A DNA stretch of 45,831 bases. Origin: Terriglobales bacterium (GTDB lineage Bacteria > Acidobacteriota > Terriglobia > Terriglobales > Acidobacteriaceae). Location of the stretch: assembly GCA_015655585.1 (NCBI GenBank), contig JAATEV010000112.1:1-45831 (forward strand), written 5' to 3'. Below are positions 25,410-34,493 of the stretch, piece after piece; position 1 is the stretch's first letter; every line of letters begins with the position of its first letter. Below the pieces are notes generated by a model. That model had not been told where the DNA came from, did no database searches, and saw only the letters and a list, made by a program, of their open reading frames with translations. The translations under genes were made by a program, and so were the position numbers.

Positions 25410-26774
25410 TTAGTAGGCTCGCTGGTACATGCGGGAGATGCGGTCGTGCCAGCCTAGCTTGTCGTCGTCCAAGAGGGCCCAGAAGAAGCCTATGCCTAGC
25501 GGGCAGGCTGCGAGGGCGACTGCGAAGAGGCGGCGGCGCATGGCGGACCGGGTGGGGTTGTCGTCGGAGAAGGTGCAGAGGCCGATGCGGGCGTAACGCA
25601 TTCCGGGGGTGGTGTCGGAGAAGGTGAAGAAGAGCAGGTGATAGAGCGTGGCGAGGACTGCGAGAGCCACGGCGATGGTGACGGTGGCGAGGGGCAGCGG
25701 CATAGGCGTGGTGGCGCTGGTTGTGGACTGGGGGCCGGAGATCTTGTGGAAGGTGATGGCGGCGGTGGCGACGAAGGCCAGGAGCGAGGCGGAGATGATG
25801 CAGGCATCGACTACAGCGGCCATGACGCGGAGGCTGATGGCCGCGGTTTGCAGGGGGAGGATGGGGTTGAAGAAGGGCTCGGCGACGGTCTGGCTGGGCT
25901 GGGCCGGGATGGCGGCGGGGGTGGCTCCGAGCATGATGGAAGACCACTCGGGCTCTACGGACTCTACTACGGGGGAGGTGGAGATCTGGGTGGCCTCGAC
26001 CTCGAAGATGCGGAGCTGGGCGGTCTGGGGGGTGGGGGCGTCGTCTTCGCGGAGAGGGCCCTCGGCGAGGCGCGGGCGGGCTTTGCGCGGGGCGACGAGC
26101 TGGCGCGGGAACTCGATGAGGTTGGCGGGGATGTCAACGGGCGGTTCGAAAGACTCGAAGACGGGAGAGTGGCGGAAGGCGATCTCGTCGTCGAGGGCCT
26201 GACTCTCCTCTTCGTCGAAGAGGATGGAGGGCTCGATGCGGTGCGCGGCGGTGGGATCGATGGGGGCCAGGGGAACGTCGAGCCTGACGGTGAGGGCGGG
26301 CGGGGCTATCTCGGCTGCCGGTGTGGGGGGGGGCTGCGGAGCGATCTGCTGGGCGGCGATGGTGTGGGCGGGTGGTAGCTCTTCGGAGGGAGCGGGGGGC
26401 GCGGTGAGGCTCCACTGGTCGAGCTCGGCGAGGAGCTCGTACTGGGCGTTGGCTATGGCCTTGGCGTTGAGGACGGCGACTTCGGCGGCGGCTTCGGCCT
26501 GGCGGATGGCGCGCTCGGCCTCGGCGGCGAGGTAGGAACGGTAGCTGGGGGACTGGGAGTAGCGCTCGGCCACGGCCTGCGCGATGCGGGCGGTGCGGTC
26601 TTTGGCGGGGGCGGAGGAGGCGATGGGGGTGACGGCCCGGGAAGAGCTCTGGCCGCGGCGGGCACGGTGCGCGGCGAGGCGTTCGGCGACCTGCTCCTTC
26701 AGGGCAAAGGGCTCGGTTTCGAGGTCGCGGGGATCGTTGTCCTGAGGCTGTAGGTTAAATTGTGCGGCGCTCAT
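25410..26774 (-). CDS. RDD-family membrane protein with long Ala/Pro-rich N-terminal region
   Basis: 454 residues. The first 300 are hydrophilic, rich in Ala, Pro and Glu, and probably disordered or coiled (AEAERAIRQAEAAAEVAVLNAKA near residue 85-110). The C-terminal 150 residues form an RDD domain: LRVMAAVVDACIISASLLAFVA as first membrane helix with the conserved Arg and Asp, a second helix LPLATVTIAVALAVLATLYHLLFF, then DTTPGMRYARIGL, and a final helix with FWALLDDDKLGWHDRISRMYQ. The function of RDD proteins is poorly known; some are linked to ion transport. The start at 26774 is the only in-frame ATG near the 5' end; a TTG at 26819 is possible. It diverges from lptD with a 48-base gap. Confidence 0.8.
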   Translation of the reverse strand: MSAAQFNLQPQDNDPRDLETEPFALKEQVAERLAAHRARRGQSSSRAVTPIASSAPAKDRTARIAQAVAERYSQSPSYRSYLAAEAERAIRQAEAAAEVAVLNAKAIANAQYELLAELDQWSLTAPPAPSEELPPAHTIAAQQIAPQPPPTPAAEIAPPALTVRLDVPLAPIDPTAAHRIEPSILFDEEESQALDDEIAFRHSPVFESFEPPVDIPANLIEFPRQLVAPRKARPRLAEGPLREDDAPTPQTAQLRIFEVEATQISTSPVVESVEPEWSSIMLGATPAAIPAQPSQTVAEPFFNPILPLQTAAISLRVMAAVVDACIISASLLAFVATAAITFHKISGPQSTTSATTPMPLPLATVTIAVALAVLATLYHLLFFTFSDTTPGMRYARIGLCTFSDDNPTRSAMRRRLFAVALAACPLGIGFFWALLDDDKLGWHDRISRMYQRAY

Positions 26775-26822
26775 ATTGCTCAAATCCAGACTCGCTTCCG
26801 TGAAATCGTTTAGCCTCAAAGA

Positions 26823-29528
26823 GTGGTGCGTTTGACGAGCTTCGAACCGAAGGAACAGGGAAGGAAGACCCGTTGGCAGCGCCGTCTGCCATTACAGGGT
26901 TACGGCGATATCCGAGCATTACAAACAGACTGCGGGGGCTGCGTGGCTGGGTGGAGGAGAGGTCTTATTCTCCGCCGGAGCGTTGCGTGGAGCGCCCCTG
27001 GGACTATTTACCTACTGATAACTATCATGGCTTTTGCGGCAAGTCATCCACAGCTTTGGGCCCAGGAGGTGACGAGTGAGGCACCATCTCAGGCGGTGAC
27101 GGTACAGACGTCGAAAGTGGGGCAGGCGCTGCCGGATTCGCCGGGGGCGGTGCGGTATCCGGAGGCCGAGGTGGTGCCTCCGGAGGACGACCGGGACACG
27201 GTGACGATTGAGTCGAATGAGCCGCAGAGGAAGACGGGGAATGTGTATACGGCGGACGACCATGTGGTGATCACGTACCGCAACCATGTGGTGTATGCCG
27301 ACCATATTGTGTATGACTCCGATACGAATGAGCTGACGGCGACGGGGCATCTGCGGGTGGTGGGCGGGAAGAACAACGAAGACTTTACGGCGAGCCACGG
27401 AAGGATGAATGTGGTGACGCAGACGGGGCGGTTCTACGACGTGAACGGCTCTGTGGGGATGAAGGCCGGGATGAAGTTGGGGGGGACGTCGCGGGAGACA
27501 TATGTGAACAGCAATCCATTTCTGTTCATGGGCAGGATGGTGGAGAAGACGGGGCCGGAGGAGTACACGATCTACGACGGGAAGTTTACGTCGTGCATGA
27601 TGCCGCATCCGGACTGGCTGCTGTCGGCGGGTAAGTTCCATGTGGGCGAGGGGAGGGCCTCGGCGCAGAACAGTATTTTTCATGTGGTGGGGCTTCCGCT
27701 GCTGTATCTGCCATATGTGACGCACCCGGTGGAGGCGGACCAGAGGCAGAGCGGGATTGAGATCCCTGAGTTTGGGAACTCTTCCACGAAGGGAGTCGTG
27801 CTGGGGGAGACGTTTTACTGGGCGATCAACCGGAGCATGGACCTGACGGTGGGGCTGGATTATTTCTCGCGCAGAGGATGGTCGGAGCGGTCGACATTTC
27901 AGTACAAGGGCGTGGGGAACGACTTTGTGAGGGCGCACTACAGCGGGTTGCAGGACCGCGGCTACATGGCGGGCAACGTGTATGTGAACCAGGGCGGGCA
28001 GGACATCGCATTTTCGGGGAGGCATGATTTTTCGCGGCAGACGCGGGTGGCGGGGTTTGCGGAGTACCTGAGCTCGTATCCGTACCGGCAGGCGTTCGCA
28101 GAGGACTTCAACGAGGCGGTTTCGAGCGATATTGTTTCTACAATTTATGCGGTCCACCAGTGGGACGGATATTCGGCCGGTGTGCGGGTGGAGCGGTACC
28201 AGGGGCTGAAGATGGCGGCTACGGCGAAGACTCCGGAGGAGGAGGTGCGCATCTTCCATGTGCCTTCGCTGGAGTTCAGTTCTACGGAGCATGAGATCGG
28301 CAGGACGGGCTTGCAGTGGAACCTGGTGAGTTCGATGGCAGGGTTGTCGCGGGTGCAGCCGGACTTTTCTACGGGCGGATTGACGCAGCGTTTCGATTTT
28401 CATCCGCAGATCTCGTATCCGCTGAGCTTCGATGGCTGGCATCTGCGCGGATCGCTGGGAGTTCGGGACACGCTGTACAGCAGGAGCAAGGAGCCGACGA
28501 ACCTGGGCGGACTGCCGGTGGAGCTGTCGACGAGCCTGAATCGCGCGGACGTGGAGATGGAGGCGGAACTGCGGGCTCCGGTGGTGGAGAGGACGTTCGA
28601 TTCGCCGGGGGTGGAGCGGTTTTTTCATCATGATGTGCGGCACACGATTGAGCCGGAGTTCGCGTATCGCTATGTGACGGGCGTGAGCAATTTTCAGAAT
28701 GTGTTGCGCTTCGACGACGTGGACGTGGCGAGCAATACGAACGAGGTGGAGTACGGGGTGACGCAGCGGCTGTTCCTGCGTCCGCTGAAGGCGCAGCACT
28801 GCGCGGAGACGGAAGAGAAAGTCGAGAAGGAGCAGGCGAAGATCAAGGACACGGTGACGCATCTTTCGATGAGGCGGACGAGCGGCTGCGGCAACCAGGA
28901 GCTGATTAGCTGGCGGGTGACGCAGAAGTACTTCCTGGATTCCAGGTTCGGCGGCGCGGTGGTGGATGGGCGGCGGAACATCTTCGATACGACGCTGAAT
29001 CTTTCGGGGATCGCGTTTCTGACGGAGCCGCGGGAGATCTCGCCGCTGGTGTCGCGGCTGCGGGTGCGGACGTCGGCGAATATGGACGTGGAGTGGGACT
29101 TCGATCTGGATACGGGGGCGAAGAAGTTCACGTCGAACAACGTGGTGGTAGATGTTCACCAGGGGAATGTCTTTGGCGGGTTGAGCTATGCGCGGCTGAA
29201 TGCTCCGGGGCGTTTTTATACGGAGGGGGCGACTTCTTCGGTGTCGAATTTCAACCAGTTGCGGCTGTTGCTGGGGTATGGCTCGCCGACGAAGGAGGGG
29301 TTGAGTGTGGCGGCCAATGTGGGACTGGACCTGAACAGCACAGGGGCGAACCTGGTGCAGTATGGGGCGTTGCAGACCTCGTATAACTGGAACTGCTGTG
29401 GATTCAGCGTGGAGTATCGCAAATATGAGCTGGGTTCGGTGAGGAACGAGAGCGCGGAGAAGTTCAGTATTACGCTGGTGAACCTGGGGACGGCGGGCAA
29501 TCTGCGGAGCGCGGCGAGTTTGTTTTAG
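26823..29528 (+). CDS. lptD: LPS-assembly protein LptD
   Basis: Outer-membrane beta-barrel that, with LptE, places lipopolysaccharide in the outer leaflet. 901 residues in the frame. A hydrophobic stretch TIYLLITIMAFAASHPQLWAQ near residues 61-81 is the probable signal peptide, so the GTG at 26823 may be upstream of the true start. Residues about 130-240 are an LptA-like OstA domain (NVYTADDHVVITYRNHVVYADHIVY, TGHLRV). The LptD barrel domain follows (YTIYDGKFTSCMMPHPDWLLS, LPLLYLPYVTHPVEADQRQSGI). Cysteines occur at C-MMPHPD, the HC-AETEE and SGC-GNQE region, and NCCGF near the C-terminus, as in proteins whose maturation needs disulphides. A DsbA-like gene follows directly. Confidence 0.92.
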   Translation: MVRLTSFEPKEQGRKTRWQRRLPLQGYGDIRALQTDCGGCVAGWRRGLILRRSVAWSAPGTIYLLITIMAFAASHPQLWAQEVTSEAPSQAVTVQTSKVGQALPDSPGAVRYPEAEVVPPEDDRDTVTIESNEPQRKTGNVYTADDHVVITYRNHVVYADHIVYDSDTNELTATGHLRVVGGKNNEDFTASHGRMNVVTQTGRFYDVNGSVGMKAGMKLGGTSRETYVNSNPFLFMGRMVEKTGPEEYTIYDGKFTSCMMPHPDWLLSAGKFHVGEGRASAQNSIFHVVGLPLLYLPYVTHPVEADQRQSGIEIPEFGNSSTKGVVLGETFYWAINRSMDLTVGLDYFSRRGWSERSTFQYKGVGNDFVRAHYSGLQDRGYMAGNVYVNQGGQDIAFSGRHDFSRQTRVAGFAEYLSSYPYRQAFAEDFNEAVSSDIVSTIYAVHQWDGYSAGVRVERYQGLKMAATAKTPEEEVRIFHVPSLEFSSTEHEIGRTGLQWNLVSSMAGLSRVQPDFSTGGLTQRFDFHPQISYPLSFDGWHLRGSLGVRDTLYSRSKEPTNLGGLPVELSTSLNRADVEMEAELRAPVVERTFDSPGVERFFHHDVRHTIEPEFAYRYVTGVSNFQNVLRFDDVDVASNTNEVEYGVTQRLFLRPLKAQHCAETEEKVEKEQAKIKDTVTHLSMRRTSGCGNQELISWRVTQKYFLDSRFGGAVVDGRRNIFDTTLNLSGIAFLTEPREISPLVSRLRVRTSANMDVEWDFDLDTGAKKFTSNNVVVDVHQGNVFGGLSYARLNAPGRFYTEGATSSVSNFNQLRLLLGYGSPTKEGLSVAANVGLDLNSTGANLVQYGALQTSYNWNCCGFSVEYRKYELGSVRNESAEKFSITLVNLGTAGNLRSAASLF

Positions 29529-29579
29529 GCCGCGGCGCTTCCCGGGCGGCTGGCGGCTGCGTGAGATAATCGATGCATT

Positions 29580-30557
29580 GTGTTGAGTCTCTTCAAGCCA
29601 TTTCGCGCACCGATTCTCTCGCTTACATTCGCTGTTTCGCTGGGTGTTCTGGGCTGCCACGGCCAGACGCCGCAGGCTGGAAGCGCGCTTTCTCCTGAGC
29701 TGGCTCGCCGGGTTGAGGTGATGATCCGGTCGAAGTCGTCGCTGCCGCCGGATTACGTGATCCACATGGGGCCGCGGACGCGGAGCGATTTTCCGGGGTA
29801 CGACGAGATCATGGTGACGGTGGCGGCGGCGGAGGGCAAGACGAGTAAGCCGATTCCGTTTCTGCTCTCGACCGATAACAAGACGCTGGCGCAGATGAGC
29901 ACGTATGACATCAGCAGGGACCCGAAGGAGCTGGTGAACGGGAATGGACGTCCAGCGCGGGGTGGGCCGGAGAATGCGCCGGTGCTGATTGTCGGGTTTG
30001 ACGACCTGGAATGCCCGTTCTGCACGAAGATGCACCAGTCCATCTTTCCGGCTCTTACAGAGCGGTATAAGGACAAGGTGCGTATCGTCTATCGCGACTT
30101 CCCGCTGGAGATCCATCCGTGGGCGATGCGTGCGGCGGTGGACGTGAACTGCGTGGGGACGCAGAGCCCGGTGGGGTATTGGAACCTGGTGGATTACATT
30201 CATGCCCATGCGGGTGAAATAGGCGGAGAAGAGAAGACCCTGGCGAAGGCGAACGAGATGCTGGATACGCTGTCTCGCGAGGAGGGCAAGCGGCAGAAGG
30301 TGAACGCCGATGTTCTGAATGCGTGTATTGCGAAGCAGGACGATTCGGGGATCAAGATTTCGATGAAAGAAGGCGCGGAGCTGGGCGTGGATTCGACGCC
30401 TGCACTGTTTATTAATGGAGAGAAGGTGGAGGGGGCGCAGCCTTTGGAATCGATTTACCGTATGATCGATGACGCGCTGGTTGCCGAAGGCCAGACGCCT
30501 CCGCCAGCAGTTCCAACGCCATCATCCACAACTCCGCCGGGGAAGCCCGGCAATTAG
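29580..30557 (+). CDS. DsbA-type thiol-disulphide oxidoreductase, probable lipoprotein
   Basis: 325 residues. The N-terminal signal ends in LGVLGC, a lipobox, so the protein is likely anchored facing the periplasm. The thioredoxin-like domain has the active site CPFC at about residues 145-148 (FDDLECPFCTKMHQ), an inserted helical part, and the cis-Pro loop in VDSTPALFINGEKVEG near residue 270. Two further cysteines (VNCVG, NACIA) lie in the helical part. The tail is Pro/Thr-rich. It presumably oxidises or isomerises cysteines of exported proteins; its place between lptD and a SurA-like gene suggests LptD as one client, which is inference. Start: GTG at 29580, with TTG next to it. Confidence 0.88.
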   Translation: MLSLFKPFRAPILSLTFAVSLGVLGCHGQTPQAGSALSPELARRVEVMIRSKSSLPPDYVIHMGPRTRSDFPGYDEIMVTVAAAEGKTSKPIPFLLSTDNKTLAQMSTYDISRDPKELVNGNGRPARGGPENAPVLIVGFDDLECPFCTKMHQSIFPALTERYKDKVRIVYRDFPLEIHPWAMRAAVDVNCVGTQSPVGYWNLVDYIHAHAGEIGGEEKTLAKANEMLDTLSREEGKRQKVNADVLNACIAKQDDSGIKISMKEGAELGVDSTPALFINGEKVEGAQPLESIYRMIDDALVAEGQTPPPAVPTPSSTTPPGKPGN

Positions 30558-30576
30558 CCGCAGGAGACTTTCGAAC

Positions 30577-31683
30577 GTGCCGATTTTGCTGAACGATATC
30601 GCCCCCTTCTCAACGCGTTTGATGCGCCAGACCCGCATTCCGGCCCTTCTGCTGCTGGCGGGGCTGCTTCCTGTGGCGGGCTGCAATAACCACTCCCACA
30701 ACGCGGACGTGGTGGCCACGGTGAATGGCCACGCGATTATGAAGGCCGAGCTGGAGAAGGCTTACGAGACGCAACTGGGCGCGCAGCAGCAACCGCAGAA
30801 GCCGTCGCCGGACCAGGCAGATTCGCTGCGACTGAACCTTCTGCGCGAGCTGATTGACGAAGAGATTGTGCAGCAGCGCGCGGCGAAGATGAACCTGACG
30901 GCCACCAACGAAGAGGTGGATGCGAAGCTGGCGGAGATGAAGGCTCCGTATACCGATGACCAGTTCGAGCAGAGGCTGAAGTCGAGCAACCGCACGCTGG
31001 ACGAGGTGAAGCACGATCTGCACCGCACGCTGACGATCAACAAGCTGCTGAATAAAGAGATCAATTCGAAGATCACCGTGACGGACGCGGACGTGACGAA
31101 CTACTTCAATCAACACAAGGCGGAGTTCAACCTGATCGAGACGCAGTATCATCTGGCGCAGATCCAGGTGACGACGCTGCCGCCGAAGTCGAACCAGCCT
31201 GCGGGTAATTTGCAGAACAGCAAGGCGACGAGCGACGTAGACGCGAAGAAGAAGATCGACGCGCTGAAGGGCCGGTTGGACAGCGGCGAGGACTTTGGCG
31301 TGCTGGCGATGAACTTCTCGGAGCAGCCGGAGACGACCTCGAACGGCGGCGACATGGGCTTCCATCCAGAGTCAGAGATCCGATCGAACCCGGCGATCTA
31401 TGCGGCGATCAGCAAGCTGAAGCCGGGACAGATCACGGACATTATGCCGATCGTCGATCCGCAGACGAAGAAGGCCGTGGCGTATGCGATCTATAAGCTG
31501 ATCTCGCGTGAGCCCGCGGGACAGCGGGACATCAGCGATCCGCAGGTGCAGCAGTTGATCCGCCAACAATTGCATGATGGCCGGTCGCAACTGCTGAAGA
31601 GCGCGTGGCTGGAGATGCTGCACGATCAGGCCAAGGTCGAGAACTTCTTCGCGGAACAGATCTTCAAGAACGACGCACACTAG
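30577..31683 (+). CDS. SurA/PrsA-like periplasmic peptidyl-prolyl isomerase, lipoprotein
   Basis: 368 residues from the GTG at 30577, which has AGGAG ten bases upstream; an ATG at 30622 would give a more usual signal-peptide length. The signal ends in LLPVAGC, a lipobox. Residues about 45-160 form a SurA-N-like chaperone domain (VVATVNGHAIMKAELEKAYE, LRELIDEEIVQQRAAKMNLT). The parvulin PPIase domain covers about 185-300 (YHLAQIQV, LKGRLDSGEDFGVLAMNFSE, GGDMGFHPESEI, ISKLKPGQITDI). C-terminal helices return to the chaperone part. It helps fold outer-membrane proteins on the way to BamA. It lies 19 bases after the DsbA-like gene, so the two are probably one operon. Confidence 0.9.
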   Translation: MPILLNDIAPFSTRLMRQTRIPALLLLAGLLPVAGCNNHSHNADVVATVNGHAIMKAELEKAYETQLGAQQQPQKPSPDQADSLRLNLLRELIDEEIVQQRAAKMNLTATNEEVDAKLAEMKAPYTDDQFEQRLKSSNRTLDEVKHDLHRTLTINKLLNKEINSKITVTDADVTNYFNQHKAEFNLIETQYHLAQIQVTTLPPKSNQPAGNLQNSKATSDVDAKKKIDALKGRLDSGEDFGVLAMNFSEQPETTSNGGDMGFHPESEIRSNPAIYAAISKLKPGQITDIMPIVDPQTKKAVAYAIYKLISREPAGQRDISDPQVQQLIRQQLHDGRSQLLKSAWLEMLHDQAKVENFFAEQIFKNDAH

Positions 31684-31728
31684 ATTTCAATTCAACTGAA
31701 GGCTTCCTGACAGGTTGCGGAGGTGGGG

Positions 31729-32730
31729 ATGACGAAGTCGCCGGTACGTTTTGCGATCCTTGGATTCGGGCTTCATGCGGTTCGCCGTCTTATGCCCGCT
31801 TTTGCGAAGAGCGAGCAGGCAATTCTTGTCGGACTGTGGCGGCGCGATCAGGAGACCGCGGCGAAGAACTGTGCGGAGTTCAAAATTCCGCACAATTTTC
31901 CGACGATGGAGGCGCTGTGCGAGTCGCCGGACGTGGACGTGGTTTTTATCACGTCGCCGGATGCGACGCACAAGGAAGACGTGCTGCTGGCGTTGCAACG
32001 TAAGAAGTCCGTGCTGTGCGAGAAGCCGCTTTCGATGAATGCCGCTGAGGCGGAGGAGATGAATGCTGCGGCGAAGGTGGCGGGAGTGGTGTTCGGCGTT
32101 GCACAGAACTTTCGCTATACCCGCAGCCTGGAGTGGATGCGGGACCAGATCGCGGAGGGACGCATTGGAAGGCCGATTCTGGCCCATGCGGAGTACTCGT
32201 ATCCGGCGCATCTGGCGGCGCGGAAGTGGATTACCGATCCGGGGCTGGCTTGCGGAGGGCCGATTGCCGATGTGGGGGTACACTGCATCGACGCGCTGCG
32301 GTTTGCGCTGGGCGAGGAGGTATTGAGCGTGAACACGATTGCGCGGAGAGACGAGAACTCCGGCAAGGTGGACGCGGTGGCGACGTTGCAGATGGAGATG
32401 ACCCACGACGTATACGCGAACGTGACGGTGAGCGCGCGGGGGCTGTATCGGACGGTGGTGGAGATTACTGGGAGCGAGGGCGTTCTGATTGCCGAGAACT
32501 GCCTCACGGTGGATCGTCCGGTGGACCTGGTGGTGCGGAAGGCGGGCGACCTGATCGAGACGAAGACGGTGGAGAACGGCGACGCCTATACGCGGATGAT
32601 TGATGGATTTGCTGCGGCCTTTCGCGGGGAGAAGACCTTTGCGGCCACCGGCGAGGACGGGATTCTGAATATGCGGGCGCTGGATGCCGCGTATCAGAGC
32701 TGGCGGACGGGCGAGCGGGAGAAGGCTTAA
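31729..32730 (+). CDS. Gfo/Idh/MocA-family oxidoreductase
   Basis: 333 residues. The N-terminal Rossmann fold starts RFAILGFGLHAVRRLMPAF, an unusual variant of the GxGxxG motif. DVVFITSPDATHKEDVLLAL and the catalytic-site stretch VLCEKPLSMN near residue 94 (EKP) are typical. ADVGVHCIDALRF near residue 186 carries the conserved Asp and His of the active site. The substrate is probably a sugar or polyol, but no more can be said. There is no signal peptide, so it is cytosolic. GGAGG lies five bases before the ATG at 31729. It follows the SurA-like gene after 45 bases and might be co-transcribed, without an obvious functional link. Confidence 0.9.
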   Translation: MTKSPVRFAILGFGLHAVRRLMPAFAKSEQAILVGLWRRDQETAAKNCAEFKIPHNFPTMEALCESPDVDVVFITSPDATHKEDVLLALQRKKSVLCEKPLSMNAAEAEEMNAAAKVAGVVFGVAQNFRYTRSLEWMRDQIAEGRIGRPILAHAEYSYPAHLAARKWITDPGLACGGPIADVGVHCIDALRFALGEEVLSVNTIARRDENSGKVDAVATLQMEMTHDVYANVTVSARGLYRTVVEITGSEGVLIAENCLTVDRPVDLVVRKAGDLIETKTVENGDAYTRMIDGFAAAFRGEKTFAATGEDGILNMRALDAAYQSWRTGEREKA

Positions 32731-32807
32731 TCTTGCAGAACGCTGAAAGTTGTTCGGTGCGAAGCATTCCCTCGGCGACTAAAGCCGCGTTGCAGTAGAT
32801 GAGATTT

Positions 32808-32842
32808 ACGGCGGGGCTGAGGCCCCGCCCTTTCCAAGCAAT
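32808..32842 (+). repeat. GGGGCTGAGGCCCC hairpin repeat
   Basis: A GGCGGGGCTGA-GGCCCCGCC type hairpin followed by CTTTCCAAGC, between convergent genes. The same hairpin and CTTTC tail occurs at 35655-35690, and related cores at 37742, 37779 and within the mosaic clusters. It could also serve as a terminator for the oxidoreductase gene. Confidence 0.7.
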
Positions 32843-32872
32843 TTCCCTTTCAAAGCGATTTGTCGATGCGGC

Positions 32873-33958
32873 CTAGCGCATGGCTGCGGCGAGGTCGGAG
32901 GTTTCGCTGTGGTGGGTTGCGGCGAGGTTGCGGCGGGGCGCTTCGCCTGAGGGCAGATAGCGCTTGTAGACGCTGATGTGGAAGCAGGACTGCTGGAACT
33001 CCTCTTCGACATCGATCTTGCCTTGCTGGACGAGCGGGAGAAGGTAGCCGCGGAGCCAGGCGATCTCGGTGAGGGAGAGGCCGTGCTTGGCGATATCGAC
33101 GGCCTGTCCGGTGAGATGCGGAGAGGCGGTGTCGCCTTCAAAGGGGGCGGCGTTGCCGTTGATGTGCATCAGGTGCTGCTGGAACTCGACGGTGCGGACG
33201 GCGGAGTTGACCTGCAGGGTGGTGTGAAAGTGCGCGTAGTGGGCGCGGGCCAGATCGGCGAGGAACTGCGCGGTCCAGGAGCGGCAGAAGCGGCGATTGG
33301 CGGGGAGGCGGTCGTCGACTTCGAGGAAGTTGTCGGCGGGAAGCGGTACGAGGAGACCCTGGCGGCGCATGTTGAGGAGGTCGTCGTCGTCCTGGATGCG
33401 GCTGAGGCCGTCGTGGTCGGCCATGATGTTCTGGTGGACGAGGATCTCGTGCGACCCTTTGAGGGCCGGGGGGACGATGAGGCGGCCGCGCTGATTATAA
33501 AGCGTGGGAAGGGCCTCCGGCGTGGCGGCGGCCGCTGTGATGCGGGGCTCGGGGGCTGGGCGGACGGCGCTTACGGTGGGGGCGGACTTCGATGCGGCCT
33601 TGTGCGCGGACGCGGCCCGGAGGAAGTCGGCGGAGGTGGCTTTTTCGCGGCGGGTGGACTTTGCCTGCTCGTTCGCGGCCTCGTGGCGGCGCTTATGGGT
33701 GGAGCGGCGCTCGCTTACGCGAAGCGCGTGGGGGTGCGGCTCGCTGGTGCGGGAGGCTACTGCCTTTGAGCCGGTGCGGCGTTTGGCGGTGTGCGATTCG
33801 CTTACCGGCGCGGCGGCGGCTTTTTTGCCGGACTTGCTGGTCTTGCTGATTTTCTGCGTGGAGACGTGACGATGCGTCGTCTTGGCGAGGCTACTGCCAG
33901 GCAGGAAAGACAGGACTGCAAGCGCCAGAAAGGCCGTGATCGGGGCGTTCGAACGCAT
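32873..33958 (-). CDS. DUF5715-family protein, M15-like peptidase fold
   Basis: 361 residues. A signal peptide (ITAFLALAVLSFLPGSSLA) is followed by about 130 residues of basic, low-complexity linker. The C-terminal half has the order of a LAS/M15-type metallopeptidase: NSAVRTVEFQ near 252, then SPHLTGQAVDIAKHG near 282 (HxxxxxxxD) and CFHISVYKRYLP near 328. These correspond to the zinc His, Asp and second His positions of D-Ala-D-Ala or L-Ala-D-Glu peptidases. It is probably a periplasmic peptidoglycan-trimming enzyme, but activity is not proven. It is a single gene on the minus strand between two plus-strand genes. Confidence 0.75.
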   Translation of the reverse strand: MRSNAPITAFLALAVLSFLPGSSLAKTTHRHVSTQKISKTSKSGKKAAAAPVSESHTAKRRTGSKAVASRTSEPHPHALRVSERRSTHKRRHEAANEQAKSTRREKATSADFLRAASAHKAASKSAPTVSAVRPAPEPRITAAAATPEALPTLYNQRGRLIVPPALKGSHEILVHQNIMADHDGLSRIQDDDDLLNMRRQGLLVPLPADNFLEVDDRLPANRRFCRSWTAQFLADLARAHYAHFHTTLQVNSAVRTVEFQQHLMHINGNAAPFEGDTASPHLTGQAVDIAKHGLSLTEIAWLRGYLLPLVQQGKIDVEEEFQQSCFHISVYKRYLPSGEAPRRNLAATHHSETSDLAAAMR

Positions 33959-34072
33959 CTCAAATTTTTGGAGGCGCGGAACGCCAGAGCAATTTATACG
34001 TTAAAGATCGACGAGCGTTTACGGAAGTAACGATATGGATTCCGTATACTCGGACGTTAACAGGAGGAATGG

Positions 34073-34474
34073 ATGAAGCAGGTTGCAGCGGGAGTTTGTT
34101 TGACGTGGGTTGCGTTGATGGGATTGGGGTTGGGTACGGCGCGGGCGGCTGGCCCGGATGAGGCGGCGACTCCGGAGTTTTATAAGACGAAGGTGCAGCC
34201 GATCCTGCAGGAGAACTGCTATCGCTGCCACGGCGGGATGAACCATCGCGGCGGGTTGAATATCCAGACGCGTGCGGGGATGCTGAAGGGTGGGCACGAT
34301 GGATCGGTGCTGGTTCCGGGCGATCCGGCGAAGAGTCTGCTGGTGCGGCTGATCCGGCATGAAGGGCCGGCGAACGATCCGATGCCGATGCCGCCGAAGC
34401 GGCCGAAGCTCTCGGACGCAGACATTGCGACGGTGGAGCGGTGGGTGAAGGCCGGGGCGATGATGCCGGAGTAG
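34073..34474 (+). CDS. Small exported c-type cytochrome (PSCyt1-like)
   Basis: 133 residues. A signal peptide ends near ARAAG. One haem motif CYRCH lies near residues 44-48 (QENCYRCHGGMNHRGGL), followed by LVRLIRHEGPANDPMPMPP, which holds the likely distal Met ligand, and a last helix DIATVERWVKAG. This arrangement is that of planctomycete-type cytochrome C domains, which are often found fused to larger proteins; here it stands alone. It is probably a periplasmic electron carrier. AGGAGG lies five bases before the ATG at 34073; a second ATG at 34069 is out of frame. No redox enzyme gene is adjacent. Confidence 0.88.
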   Translation: MKQVAAGVCLTWVALMGLGLGTARAAGPDEAATPEFYKTKVQPILQENCYRCHGGMNHRGGLNIQTRAGMLKGGHDGSVLVPGDPAKSLLVRLIRHEGPANDPMPMPPKRPKLSDADIATVERWVKAGAMMPE

Positions 34475-34493
34475 TTGCCGGCTTCCGGGGCGA

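Noticed and set aside
27012..30209. Very long open frame (about 1065 codons) on the minus strand opposite lptD and the DsbA-like gene
   Set aside because: Its protein is Arg/His/Pro-rich with no domain, and the plus strand clearly encodes LptD and a thioredoxin-fold protein. Long antisense frames are expected in GC-rich codon usage.
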